Assembly (NCBI GenBank): GCA_016786785.1
Contig: JAEUVR010000115.1
Coordinates: 1-33,488, forward strand
From: Chitinophagaceae bacterium
Lineage (GTDB): Bacteria > Bacteroidota > Bacteroidia > Chitinophagales > Chitinophagaceae
DNA length: 33,488 bases
Direction of reading: 5' to 3'
In this document: piece by piece, positions 1 through 7,647 of the stretch
Numbering within the stretch: position 1 is the stretch's first letter
How the letters are laid out: each line of letters opens with the position of its first letter
Made by a program: the position numbers and the translations under genes
Notes under the pieces: generated by a model
Told to the model about the DNA's origin: nothing
Databases searched by the model: none
Seen by the model: only the letters and a program-made list of their open reading frames with translations

Positions 1-63
1 TTAGCGGATCTTAATATCGGGGACAGTTGGCAGAAAACAGGCATGAGGGCTTTTGCTTCCTAA
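1..63 (+). CDS. C-terminal end of an upstream gene (partial)
   Basis: The first 20 codons of the window are open in frame 1 and end at a TAA at 61-63. The other two plus frames stop almost at once. The peptide ends in DSWQKTGMRAFAS. It lies 71 bases before a plus-strand glycan biosynthesis gene on the same strand, so it may be the tail of another gene of that cluster. The fragment is too short to assign a family, and a non-coding origin cannot be excluded. Confidence 0.3.
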   Translation, partial: LADLNIGDSWQKTGMRAFAS

Positions 64-134
64 TGGATTCGTTTTGAAGGAGTATTGTCCATTTTGGAAT
101 AATAGAATTAATTTAGCGTTATATTTAATAAACT

Positions 135-590
135 ATGGCTGAAACCCTGGGAATGTTATGCGATAAACTGACTATTGTAAAACTTAAGGAATACCATACT
201 GAAGATAGCGATCGGCTGGAAAGCCTGAAAATACAGGCAAAGCATCTCCGGCAAGAGATTGATCAATATATTGTTCATGCTGTTAAAGGCGATATTGATG
301 AGAGTCAGCTTACTTTTGCGGCAAATAAAGTATTCAAAAAGGAAGGGAATATTGTGCCTGATGTGCAAGGGAATATAGGCGATGTTTTTTATCAGTTGGC
401 TGATGTTAATTGCAGGTTATGGCATGAACAGGAAAAGGTATACGATTTTGAAAGTGTCCCTCCACAACAAAAAGACACAGTCGTTAAACAGCTCGCCATT
501 TTGAATTTGCAAAGAAATAAGTGCATTGATTCAATTAATGAACAATTTGCCGAATTAGTCAAACAATCAAGAAATACCATACCCGAATAA
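135..590 (+). CDS. Small DUF4254-like protein of glycan clusters
   Basis: This is a 151-residue soluble, largely alpha-helical protein with no signal peptide or membrane segment. The N-terminal stretch LGMLCDKLTIVKLKEYHTED resembles the start of DUF4254-type proteins, which sit beside heptosyltransferase-like genes in Bacteroidota lipopolysaccharide clusters. The body is charged and heptad-like (SDRLESLKIQAKHLRQEI), consistent with a helical bundle. The ATG at 135 is chosen because an in-frame TAA lies just upstream at 129-131. It is followed after 12 bases by the C-methyltransferase gene and probably shares its transcript. The biochemical role is unknown. The family assignment rests on resemblance of the first 30 residues only. 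Confidence 0.6.
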   Translation: MAETLGMLCDKLTIVKLKEYHTEDSDRLESLKIQAKHLRQEIDQYIVHAVKGDIDESQLTFAANKVFKKEGNIVPDVQGNIGDVFYQLADVNCRLWHEQEKVYDFESVPPQQKDTVVKQLAILNLQRNKCIDSINEQFAELVKQSRNTIPE

Positions 591-602
591 TCTGCTGCAT
601 TT

Positions 603-1859
603 ATGCATATAAAAACGAGAAAGACTTGTAGGGTCTGCGGTTCAGCATCCTTAAAGAAAGTGATTGATATTGGAGAGCAGTACCTTCAGGGGTCTTTTAT
701 AAAGCCAGGCAAAGAAATACCTTCCATGCGAAAGATTCCATGCTCCCTCGTACGCTGCTCGCCGGAAGATGATGAAGATGCTTGCGGACTACTTCAGATG
801 GAACACTCTGTTCCTCCTGAAATATTGTATAACGCTTATTGGTATCGATCGGGCACAAATGATACTATGAGGAATCATCTTAAGGAAATTGCCGGGTCTA
901 TACTGGCGATTATTAACAAAAAAACAGCTTCTGTCCTTGATATTGGATGTAATGACGGCACATTTTTAAATAACTATCCCGCTTCTTTTAACAAATACGG
1001 ATGCGATCCCAGCGATGTTGCCCGGGAAGTTGAAGGCGCTACCGTAGTTCAGGATATCTTTCCTTCCGAAAAATTGTTTTCTCTTTTGAAGGGCGCCAAA
1101 CTCGACGTTGTTACTTCCATTGCTATGTTTTATGATCTTGAAAGTCCCGTTAAGTTTGTTAAGGAAATTAAGAAGATACTCTCTCCGGAAGGGATATGGG
1201 TTTTTGAGATGAGCTATATGCCTCATATGCTTGAGTCGGATTCTTATGATACTATCTGTCATGAACACCTGGAATATTATAGCCTTGCCGCAATTGAAAG
1301 GATATGCTCGTTAGCGGAAATGAAATTGTTTAAGGTCTCATTTAATAGCATAAATGGCGGAAGTATTCGATGCTATGCCACGCATCTCGAAAATAGTTCT
1401 TTTGATAATAAGATCGATCAGCAATTTTTATATTCGATTAGGCAGAAGGAATTTGATATGATGTTGGATACGGATAAGCCGTATGTGGAATTCCAGCGTC
1501 GGATAGAAGATCGTAAGCGCGAATTGTCAGATCTCCTGACAAGGATAAAAAATGAAGGGAAACATATTCATATTTATGGGGCGTCTACCAAAGGCAATAC
1601 AATCCTGCAATGGTGTAACCTGGATAATAACCTGATTGATTATGCGGCTGAAAGAAACCCCGACAAATATGGGGCAATTACATTAGGCACAAACATTCCC
1701 ATTATTAGCGAAGAGGAAAGCAGAAAAATGAAGCCTGATTTTTATTTAGTGCTGCCCTGGCATTTTAGAGAGGAGTTTTTAAAGAGAGAAAAAGATATAT
1801 TAGATCAGGGAACAGGGTTGATCTTCCCGTTGCCGAAAGTTGAGATTTTTAAGAAGTAG
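603..1859 (+). CDS. Sugar C-methyltransferase-like SAM enzyme (three-domain)
   Basis: The 418-residue protein has the three-part layout of deoxysugar C-methyltransferases of the NovU/TylCIII/TcaB9 type. An N-terminal zinc-binding part has a CxxC pair (C9, C12) and more Cys residues near 47-62. The central SAM domain carries motif I VLDIGCNDGTFL at about 111-122. The C-terminal domain contains HIHIYGASTKGNTILQWC near 323-340, as in the methyltransferase-14 family. Known members add a methyl group from SAM to C3 (sometimes C5) of an NDP-4-keto-6-deoxysugar. The nearby gmd could supply a GDP-4-keto-6-deoxy sugar, but that substrate link is inference. Many family members in glycan clusters have no proven substrate. 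It is co-directional with the FkbM gene 35 bases downstream. Confidence 0.8.
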   Translation: MHIKTRKTCRVCGSASLKKVIDIGEQYLQGSFIKPGKEIPSMRKIPCSLVRCSPEDDEDACGLLQMEHSVPPEILYNAYWYRSGTNDTMRNHLKEIAGSILAIINKKTASVLDIGCNDGTFLNNYPASFNKYGCDPSDVAREVEGATVVQDIFPSEKLFSLLKGAKLDVVTSIAMFYDLESPVKFVKEIKKILSPEGIWVFEMSYMPHMLESDSYDTICHEHLEYYSLAAIERICSLAEMKLFKVSFNSINGGSIRCYATHLENSSFDNKIDQQFLYSIRQKEFDMMLDTDKPYVEFQRRIEDRKRELSDLLTRIKNEGKHIHIYGASTKGNTILQWCNLDNNLIDYAAERNPDKYGAITLGTNIPIISEEESRKMKPDFYLVLPWHFREEFLKREKDILDQGTGLIFPLPKVEIFKK

Positions 1860-1894
1860 ATAATTGGCAAATGCTTTTATAATCCGCATAGCGA

Positions 1895-2602
1895 ATGGGC
1901 ATGAGAAATATATTGGGGAAGGTTGTTAGCAGGGCGTTGCTTCCGAATCTGCAACTGGCTTATGCACAGGCTGGAGAAGATCTTATTCTGGCAAGATTGT
2001 TTTATAAAGAAAATATTCTTAAGCCGTCCTATTTGGATATAGGAGCCAATCACCCCTCGTACCTGAGCAATACTTATTATTTTTATGTCAGAGGAAGCAG
2101 AGGGGTTTGTATTGAGCCTAATCCTGTTTTATTTAGAAAGTTTAAGAAGGTCAGGACATCGGATACTGTTTTGAATGTTGGCGTAGGGATCGGAGAGGAG
2201 AAAGAGGCGGACTTTTATTTGTTTTCCGGGCGTTTTGACGGGTTGAGTACTTTTTCGAAGGAGCAGGCTTACTATTGGAAGAATGTGGGGATGGATAAAG
2301 TAGGAAAAATAGATTTTGACCGGATAATCCGGGTTCCTTTATTACGGGTCAATGATATTCTTCAGCGTTATTGTGCAACGCTTCCAGATTTTATTTCTAT
2401 TGATGTGGAGGGGCTCGATCTGGAGATTTTGAAATCCATTGATTTTAATACTTATCGGCCGCTTGCTTTTTGCGTTGAAACATTGGGGTATGATGCCAAT
2501 CAGAAGGAGTATAAAAGAACGGAGATCGAAGATTTTCTTGTAAATAAGGATTACAAGGTTTACGCAGAAACAAGCATTAATACCATATTTATAAGAAACT
2601 GA
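1895..2602 (+). CDS. FkbM family methyltransferase
   Basis: The 235-residue protein carries the FkbM layout: an N-terminal QAGEDLILARLF segment (about 24-35), SAM motif I YLDIGANHP (about 46-54), the acidic IEPNP motif near 73-77, and FISIDVEGLDLEIL at about 165-178, which is diagnostic of the family. FkbM-type enzymes O-methylate sugars or polyketides using SAM. Here the likely acceptor is a glycan residue, because the gene lies between a C-methyltransferase and an NDP-sugar enzyme. No signal peptide is seen, so it should act in the cytoplasm. The ATG at 1895 is followed two codons later by a second ATG. No Shine-Dalgarno sequence is visible. The exact acceptor is not readable from sequence. 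Confidence 0.85.
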   Translation: MGMRNILGKVVSRALLPNLQLAYAQAGEDLILARLFYKENILKPSYLDIGANHPSYLSNTYYFYVRGSRGVCIEPNPVLFRKFKKVRTSDTVLNVGVGIGEEKEADFYLFSGRFDGLSTFSKEQAYYWKNVGMDKVGKIDFDRIIRVPLLRVNDILQRYCATLPDFISIDVEGLDLEILKSIDFNTYRPLAFCVETLGYDANQKEYKRTEIEDFLVNKDYKVYAETSINTIFIRN

Positions 2603-2619
2603 ATAATCTTTAATTAGTT

Positions 2620-3495
2620 TTGAGCGCTACCGCAATAATATTCGGAATAAATGGCCAGGATGGATTTTATCTTTCAAGGTTTCTGGAAAGCCGAGGCGTT
2701 TCTGTAATAGGAATTTCAAGAAAAGATATTTCAGAAACTTCCGGAATTCACAACTTTGAGTGGGTCAAGTATCTGATCGAACGGTATCAGCCGGAATATA
2801 TATTTCATTTTGCCGCAGTTTCCACGACTAGCCATCAATCGCTTTTTGATAATTACCAGGCTGTTTCTACAGGCGCCATTAATATATTGGAGGCTGCTAA
2901 GGTCGTGTCGCGGCGCTCGAAAATTTTTATCTCCGGTAGCGGGCTTCAATTTAAAAATACAGGTTTGCCTATAAAGGAGTCTGATCCCTTCGAGGCCCGC
3001 GACGCCTATTCTCTATGTAGAATACAATCGGCTTACGCCGCTAGATATTATCGTTCGCTGGGTCTAAAAACATATATCGGCTATTTTTTTAATCATGATA
3101 GTCCTCGCAGAACGGAACGGCATGTAAGTAAAATGATTGCTAATGCGGTTAAAAGTATTGCTAAGGGAGAAGATGTAAAAGTAGAGATAGGAGATATTTC
3201 GGTCGTAAAGGAGTGGACATTTGCAGGCGATATTGTTAATGCTGTTTGGACATTTGTCCAACAGGAGGAAATTGGGGAGGCTGTATTGGGTTCGGGGGAG
3301 GGATATTCTATCATGGAATATATTAAAGAATGCTTTGCCCTGATTGATAAGGATTGGGAGGATTATGTAGTTATGCAGAATGATTTTAAGCCGGAATATA
3401 AAAGGTTGGTTTCTGATCCTTCCCTTATTTATAGCCTTGGATGGAAGCCCGAAATTAGTTTTTCGGGACTCGTTAAAATGATGATCGGTGAATAA
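2620..3495 (+). CDS. GMD-like NDP-sugar SDR with altered active site
   Basis: This 291-residue extended SDR resembles GDP-mannose 4,6-dehydratase but is shorter (GMD is about 350-370). The nucleotide loop GINGQDG is at 9-15. FFNHDSPRR at 156-164 matches the LFNHESPxR segment of GMD. Where GMD has STSELYG, this protein has SGSGLQF (105-111), so the catalytic Thr and Glu positions are both Gly. The SDR YxxxK motif reads YSLCR (130-134), with Arg in place of Lys. Only the Tyr remains. A standard dehydratase is therefore unlikely. It may be a reductase, epimerase or non-catalytic partner acting on a GDP-sugar, possibly after the convergent gmd product. The start is TTG at 2620. An in-frame stop at 2611 and the need to include the Rossmann loop rule out another start. 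The next gene follows after 8 bases. Confidence 0.75.
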   Translation: MSATAIIFGINGQDGFYLSRFLESRGVSVIGISRKDISETSGIHNFEWVKYLIERYQPEYIFHFAAVSTTSHQSLFDNYQAVSTGAINILEAAKVVSRRSKIFISGSGLQFKNTGLPIKESDPFEARDAYSLCRIQSAYAARYYRSLGLKTYIGYFFNHDSPRRTERHVSKMIANAVKSIAKGEDVKVEIGDISVVKEWTFAGDIVNAVWTFVQQEEIGEAVLGSGEGYSIMEYIKECFALIDKDWEDYVVMQNDFKPEYKRLVSDPSLIYSLGWKPEISFSGLVKMMIGE

Positions 3496-3503
3496 TTTCT
3501 CAT

Positions 3504-4622
3504 ATGGCGCCAACTAAAATCCTATTAGTTCAATTGTTTTCTAATGGAGACTGTTTATATGCAACGGCTATTGCAAAACAAATTAAACAAGATTTCCCAG
3601 GTTGCCGTCTGTATTGGGCTATATCTACCGCTTGCAAAAGTATTATCGCCGGTAATCCTTATGTTGATGAAACGATTGAAGTTTCTTCGGTTGCCAAAAA
3701 TGACGCTCCGGCTTATAGACGATTTATAAAACAGGTTAACCGAGATAAGCGCCTGGGCAAATGGGATGAAGTTTTTATTACGCATATCATGGGCGCTAAC
3801 CAGGCCAATTATGACGGGAGCATAAGGTCTGCAATATTCAGAGGTTATGGCAGGCCGGTTACTGTTGGGGCGACGATGACGCTTCGGTTAACTGAAAAGG
3901 AGAAGGAAAATGTCCGGCAGTTTGCTTCTAATCATAAATTATCCGATTTCCAAAATGTTATTTTATTTGAGTTTGCCCCTCAAAGCGGGCAATCTTCTAT
4001 TACACTTTCCCAGGCGCTTTTGATTGCCGAAAAATTGGCGACGAGGAATGACACGGCGATCATTCTATCTTCTTCCCGGCAAATTATACACGAAAACAAC
4101 CGGATTATCGACGGCAGCGCGCTTACGATAAGGGAAACTGCGGCCCTTACGCATTCTTGTTCATTTCTGATCGGTTGCTCAAGCGGTATTACCTGGCTCT
4201 CTACTTCAGATGAGGCTAAGCAGTTGCCAATGGTGCAGCTTCTTAATCCATATACAAATTGGGTAAATCCTCCGTCGAGGGATTTTAAACGGTTTGGACT
4301 AAACATCAGGTTGATAGAATTAATAGATTTTGATATTGCTAAAGTAGCGGTCTGCGTAAACGATGCGCTGAATGATTTTGAGAACGCAAGGAGAAAATAT
4401 AATCAGGAAATACCGCTTCATTTCCGAACGACCAGAAGCATTGTTTATAATCTCCTTTGTTATCTTGAATTTCCAGCTATTTGGAGACATATCCGGATCA
4501 ATAGTCAAACCTATGGGTTTAATCTTTCTTTTTATAAGGAGACGGCAATGGGTTTTATGATATTCCCATTTAAATTGGCGAAGAATTTATTTGTAAAAAA
4601 AGTACTGAAAATCCAACGCTAG
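3504..4622 (+). CDS. Glycosyltransferase family 9 / heptosyltransferase-like protein
   Basis: The 372-residue protein has a GT-B-like layout of the ADP-heptose:LPS heptosyltransferase family (GT9). The N-terminus ILLVQLFSNGDCLYATAIAKQIKQ matches the GDxxLxTPxxxxLK signature, with Gly-Asp before a helix. A second signature, SFLIGCSSGITWLS near 219-232, corresponds to the GxDSGxxHxA acceptor/donor loop, with Ser-Ser in place of Asp-Ser. GT9 enzymes transfer heptose or related sugars to lipopolysaccharide inner core on the cytoplasmic side of the inner membrane. The loop difference makes the donor uncertain. The gene is co-directional and tightly spaced with the GMD-like gene upstream. It is convergent with gmd, the two stop codons being only 7 bases apart. 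Confidence 0.75.
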   Translation: MAPTKILLVQLFSNGDCLYATAIAKQIKQDFPGCRLYWAISTACKSIIAGNPYVDETIEVSSVAKNDAPAYRRFIKQVNRDKRLGKWDEVFITHIMGANQANYDGSIRSAIFRGYGRPVTVGATMTLRLTEKEKENVRQFASNHKLSDFQNVILFEFAPQSGQSSITLSQALLIAEKLATRNDTAIILSSSRQIIHENNRIIDGSALTIRETAALTHSCSFLIGCSSGITWLSTSDEAKQLPMVQLLNPYTNWVNPPSRDFKRFGLNIRLIELIDFDIAKVAVCVNDALNDFENARRKYNQEIPLHFRTTRSIVYNLLCYLEFPAIWRHIRINSQTYGFNLSFYKETAMGFMIFPFKLAKNLFVKKVLKIQR

Positions 4623-4629
4623 GTGATTG

Positions 4630-5727
4630 TTATTTGCCCGGGGCTAAGATCTTTAATGTTTTTCCCGTCTGTTTTTGGAAGATCAGCTCCTTCTCCATCA
4701 TTTCTACCACCAGCATTTCGAGCGTGTATTTAGGCGCCCATCCTAATTTGGTCCTGGCTTTGGCGGCGTCGCCAATAAGTATATCGACCTCTGCTGGCCT
4801 GAAATAACGAGGATGGATGCTTATTACTTGTTTGCCGATCGGTAATTGATAGGATGAGTTATTGCATTTGGCAATAAAACCTTTCTCCTCTACGCCGGCG
4901 CCCTCAAATTTTAATTCTATTCCGGCGTATGAGAAGGCAAGTATTACAAAGTCGCGGACAGAAGTGGTTTTTCCCGTGGCAAGGACATAGTCTTCCGGAG
5001 CGTCTGATTGCATCATCATCCACATTCCTTCAATATAGTCTGCGGCATGTCCCCAGTCTCTTTTAGCGTCAAGGTTTCCCAACAATATAATATCTTCCAG
5101 CCCCATAAGTATTTTCGAAACACCTATGGTTATCTTCCTCGTAACGAAGTTTTCTCCCCTTAGCGGACTTTCATGATTGAACAATATGCCGTTTACCGCG
5201 TATATTCCATAAGCTTCTCTGTAATTGACCGTTATCCAATAAGCATAAAGTTTGGCTACCCCATAAGGAGACCTGGGATAAAACGGCGTTTTCTCATTTT
5301 GAGGGATTTCCCGTACCATTCCATAAAGTTCGGAAGTGGATGCCTGATAGAACCTGGTTTTCTTTTCTAATCCCAATATCCTAATAGCTTCCAGAAGCCT
5401 GAGCACGCCAATAGCATCTGCATTTGCGGTATACTCTGGAGTTTCAAAACTTACTTGCACATGGCTTTGAGCGGCTAGGTTATATATTTCGTCCGGCTGA
5501 ATTTGTTTAATGATCCTGAGAAGATTTGACGAATCGGTAAGATCGCCATAATGAAGATGGAATTTCTCCATTAATGATTTATCGAAAAAGATATGATCTA
5601 TCCGGTCGGTATTCATTAAAGAGCTTCTTCTTTTAATGCCGTGTACGATATATCCTTTATTTAAGAGAAACTCTGCAAGATAAGCCCCGTCCTGGCCTGT
5701 AATGCCCGTTATTAGCGCTGTCTTCAT
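4630..5727 (-). CDS. gmd: GDP-mannose 4,6-dehydratase
   Basis: The 365-residue protein is a full-length canonical GMD. The NADP-binding loop [14 protein letters not shown] is at 8-21. The 2'-phosphate-binding IKRRSS follows at 31-36. The catalytic STSELYG motif (Thr131, Glu133) and [10 protein letters not shown] motif (Tyr155, Lys159) are intact, as is [18 protein letters not shown]. It converts GDP-D-mannose to GDP-4-keto-6-deoxy-D-mannose, the precursor of GDP-L-fucose, GDP-D-rhamnose, GDP-colitose and C-methylated derivatives. The usual partner fcl is absent from the window, so the product here is open. It lies on the opposite strand to the flanking glycan genes. Its promoter should lie in the roughly 145-base divergent gap shared with the GT2 gene, but no clear Bacteroidota -7 box was found there. 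Confidence 0.97.
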   Translation of the reverse strand: MKTALITGITGQDGAYLAEFLLNKGYIVHGIKRRSSLMNTDRIDHIFFDKSLMEKFHLHYGDLTDSSNLLRIIKQIQPDEIYNLAAQSHVQVSFETPEYTANADAIGVLRLLEAIRILGLEKKTRFYQASTSELYGMVREIPQNEKTPFYPRSPYGVAKLYAYWITVNYREAYGIYAVNGILFNHESPLRGENFVTRKITIGVSKILMGLEDIILLGNLDAKRDWGHAADYIEGMWMMMQSDAPEDYVLATGKTTSVRDFVILAFSYAGIELKFEGAGVEEKGFIAKCNNSSYQLPIGKQVISIHPRYFRPAEVDILIGDAAKARTKLGWAPKYTLEMLVVEMMEKELIFQKQTGKTLKILAPGK

Positions 5728-5874
5728 TAATGGGTTAATTTATTTCTGCAAATTAATGATTTTAGATTGCTGAAATGATTTTGATTTATTCGATAAATGA
5801 TAGATTTACTGTATTTTAGGAGATAGATAGCGTTTAGCGTATGGTTGGCGGATACAATTATTTCTCTCGGGCGT

Positions 5875-6885
5875 ATGTCTTATTTTATATCTGTTATTAT
5901 TGTTAATTATAAGACGCCGAAGCTTTTGCTGGGGTGCTTGCGGTCTATTATTGATGGCGGAGGAAGTTTTCCATTGGAGATCATTGTTGTTGATAATGCT
6001 TCGGGTGATAATAGCCGGGAATTAATTGCGGACGCGTATCCGTCTGTGAAATGGATTCAAATGTCCTATAATGCAGGTTTTGCAAGAGCTAATAATGAAG
6101 GAATCCGGCAGTCGGCCAGCGAAATTGTACTGCTGCTAAATTCTGATACCTTAAATGTAAATAATGGTATTAATAAATGTGCAGAGCTCTTTGCCAGGTC
6201 CGAATATGTCGCTTGCGGCGTACAGTTATTAAACGAAGACGGAACGCCTCAGATTTCGGGAAATTATTTTATGAAAGGCGGACTCAATAACCTACTGCCG
6301 CTTCCTTATGTGGGCGCTGTTCTTAAGAGGTTGGGGACATTTTTTGCCGTGAAAAAGCCTAATGTTCCCGATGCTAAAGAGCCAGTTGAAGTAGACTGGA
6401 TCAATGGGGCATTCCTGATGGTAAAAAAATCGGCTATTGATAAGGTTGGACTGATGGACGAAGACTTCTTCCTATACGCAGAAGAGGCTGAATGGTGTTC
6501 CCGCTTGAGAAAAGTGGGTAAATTGGTTGTCTATGGACAATACAGAATATATCATTTGCAGGGTGAAACGGCCAATGTTGCTTTTAAATCTTCCGGAAGA
6601 GGGTATTATAATTTATACGACAAAAAAGGACTTCAGATAATGCTTTCTAATTTTGTCAGGATTAGAAAACAGTTTGGCGCCTGTTGGTTTCTTTTTCATT
6701 TGTTTATGTATTCATTTACAGTGCCTTTAGCCGTTATTGCGAGCTTCTTTAAAATCCTTTTTTATGGCGCGCAGGGTAGGCTGGAATTTATCCGTATGCT
6801 TGGATTTTTACGGAATATCTTGGCGATTTGGCGTTTTACGCCCATCATACTACGGGGAAATCCTTTCTTTTATAAAATAAATTAG
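5875..6885 (+). CDS. Glycosyltransferase family 2 (rhamnosyltransferase-like)
   Basis: The 336-residue GT-A protein starts SYFISVIIVNYKTP, then VVDNASGD (38-45) and LLLNSDT (86-92), the DxD-equivalent metal/nucleotide site. The acceptor-domain block WINGAFLMVKKSAID (175-189), with DEDFFLYAEEAEWCSRLRKVG (195-215) after it, is typical of WbbL-like rhamnosyltransferases. The C-terminal part has a hydrophobic stretch (about 269-297) that could anchor it to the inner membrane. It should add one sugar to a lipid-linked glycan in the cytoplasm. The frame can be extended to a TTG at 5845, adding ten residues (MADTIISLGR). The ATG at 5875 is preferred because the conserved beta-strand begins directly after it. 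The sugar donor cannot be read from the sequence. Confidence 0.88.
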   Translation: MSYFISVIIVNYKTPKLLLGCLRSIIDGGGSFPLEIIVVDNASGDNSRELIADAYPSVKWIQMSYNAGFARANNEGIRQSASEIVLLLNSDTLNVNNGINKCAELFARSEYVACGVQLLNEDGTPQISGNYFMKGGLNNLLPLPYVGAVLKRLGTFFAVKKPNVPDAKEPVEVDWINGAFLMVKKSAIDKVGLMDEDFFLYAEEAEWCSRLRKVGKLVVYGQYRIYHLQGETANVAFKSSGRGYYNLYDKKGLQIMLSNFVRIRKQFGACWFLFHLFMYSFTVPLAVIASFFKILFYGAQGRLEFIRMLGFLRNILAIWRFTPIILRGNPFFYKIN

Positions 6886-6894
6886 ATATATTTG
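6864..6894 (+). promoter_or_regulatory. Likely Bacteroidota-type promoter for the DNRLRE lipoprotein gene
   Basis: A TATATTTG at 6887-6894 fits the TAnnTTTG -7 consensus exactly. TTTC at 6864-6867, one base from the TTTG -33 element, lies 19 bases upstream, the usual spacing. Transcription would begin near 6900, giving a leader of about 16 bases before the ATG at 6916. The -7 box directly follows the GT2 stop codon, so the lipoprotein gene may be transcribed independently of it. Confidence 0.5.
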
Positions 6895-6915
6895 GCAATA
6901 TTTAATATTTTAATT

Positions 6916-7647
6916 ATGAAAAAATTTAGCATATACATTCTTCTTGGGTTTGGCATTTCTGTTTTTTTATTTAGTTGTGATAAATTAGAACAATATTTCC
7001 CTAACCTTAAAGCTAAAGCGAAGAAAATGACATTGCAGCCAGGCCCTTCTGATGGTCAGGATTGCCTGGTCGCATATCGTGATACTGATAATGGTCTTTA
7101 TGCCGGAGCAAATCATAAGGTGAATCCGGATGTTACGGCCATTCGCTGGACTTACAATGAAGTTGGCGCCGGGCAAGGCACCAACAGAACATATATAAAA
7201 TTTTTAGGCCTTTCCGAAATTCCTTCTAAAGCAGAGATCATCTCTGCTAAATTGTCTCTTTATGGCGTGGAGTCAGGCGTTGCCGCGCCTTTGGGTAATT
7301 CGTACTATCCGGGTTCTCCATATCAAGGTTATGGCGACAATGCATCTTGGTTGAAAAGGGTATTGAGTGATTGGAGCGATTCAACGATTACCTGGAATAA
7401 TAAACCGGCCACTACCGATGAAGATCGCACTGCTGTTCCGGCTTCAACGGCGCAATGGAATTTTAATGCTGTTGATTTAGACGTTACTGCTATGGTTAAG
7501 GAAATGGTAAAAGGGGGTAAGAATTTCGGGTTTTGTCTTGAACTCCAAAATGAGGAAATATACAGGTCTATTTTATTCGGGAGCAGCGAGCATACAAACC
7601 CGGCAAAAAGACCTAAGCTGGAGGTTGAATATTTAGTTTCTCATTAA
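6916..7647 (+). CDS. DNRLRE (CBM96-like) domain lipoprotein
   Basis: The 243-residue protein begins MKKFSIYILLGFGISVFLFSC, a lipoprotein signal with a predicted lipidated Cys21. The mature part resembles DNRLRE/CBM96-type beta-sandwich modules. It has YIKFLGLSEIPSKAEIISAKLSLY in the middle, WSDSTITWNNKP, and a C-terminal segment ending GSSEHTNPAKRPKLEVEY. Such modules bind polysaccharides or decorate the cell surface. It probably sits on the outer membrane or its periplasmic face. An upstream TTG (6892) would add eight residues but would spoil the signal peptide and overlap the -7 box, so the ATG at 6916 is used. The 3' end overlaps the convergent GT4 gene by 15 bases. The position inside a glycan locus suggests binding of the polymer made there, which is inference. 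Confidence 0.8.
   Translation: MKKFSIYILLGFGISVFLFSCDKLEQYFPNLKAKAKKMTLQPGPSDGQDCLVAYRDTDNGLYAGANHKVNPDVTAIRWTYNEVGAGQGTNRTYIKFLGLSEIPSKAEIISAKLSLYGVESGVAAPLGNSYYPGSPYQGYGDNASWLKRVLSDWSDSTITWNNKPATTDEDRTAVPASTAQWNFNAVDLDVTAMVKEMVKGGKNFGFCLELQNEEIYRSILFGSSEHTNPAKRPKLEVEYLVSH

Noticed and set aside
2615-2622. TAGTTTTG as a promoter -7 box
   Set aside because: It overlaps the TTG start codon of the gene itself and has no -33 partner, so it cannot drive that gene.
4630-5727. Anomalous strand of gmd as a sign of transfer
   Set aside because: Base composition and codon use look like the neighbours, and no mobile-element trace borders the gene.
5845-5874. Upstream TTG extension of the GT2 gene
   Set aside because: It adds ten residues with no conserved character before the first beta-strand. 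The ATG at 5875 starts the fold directly.
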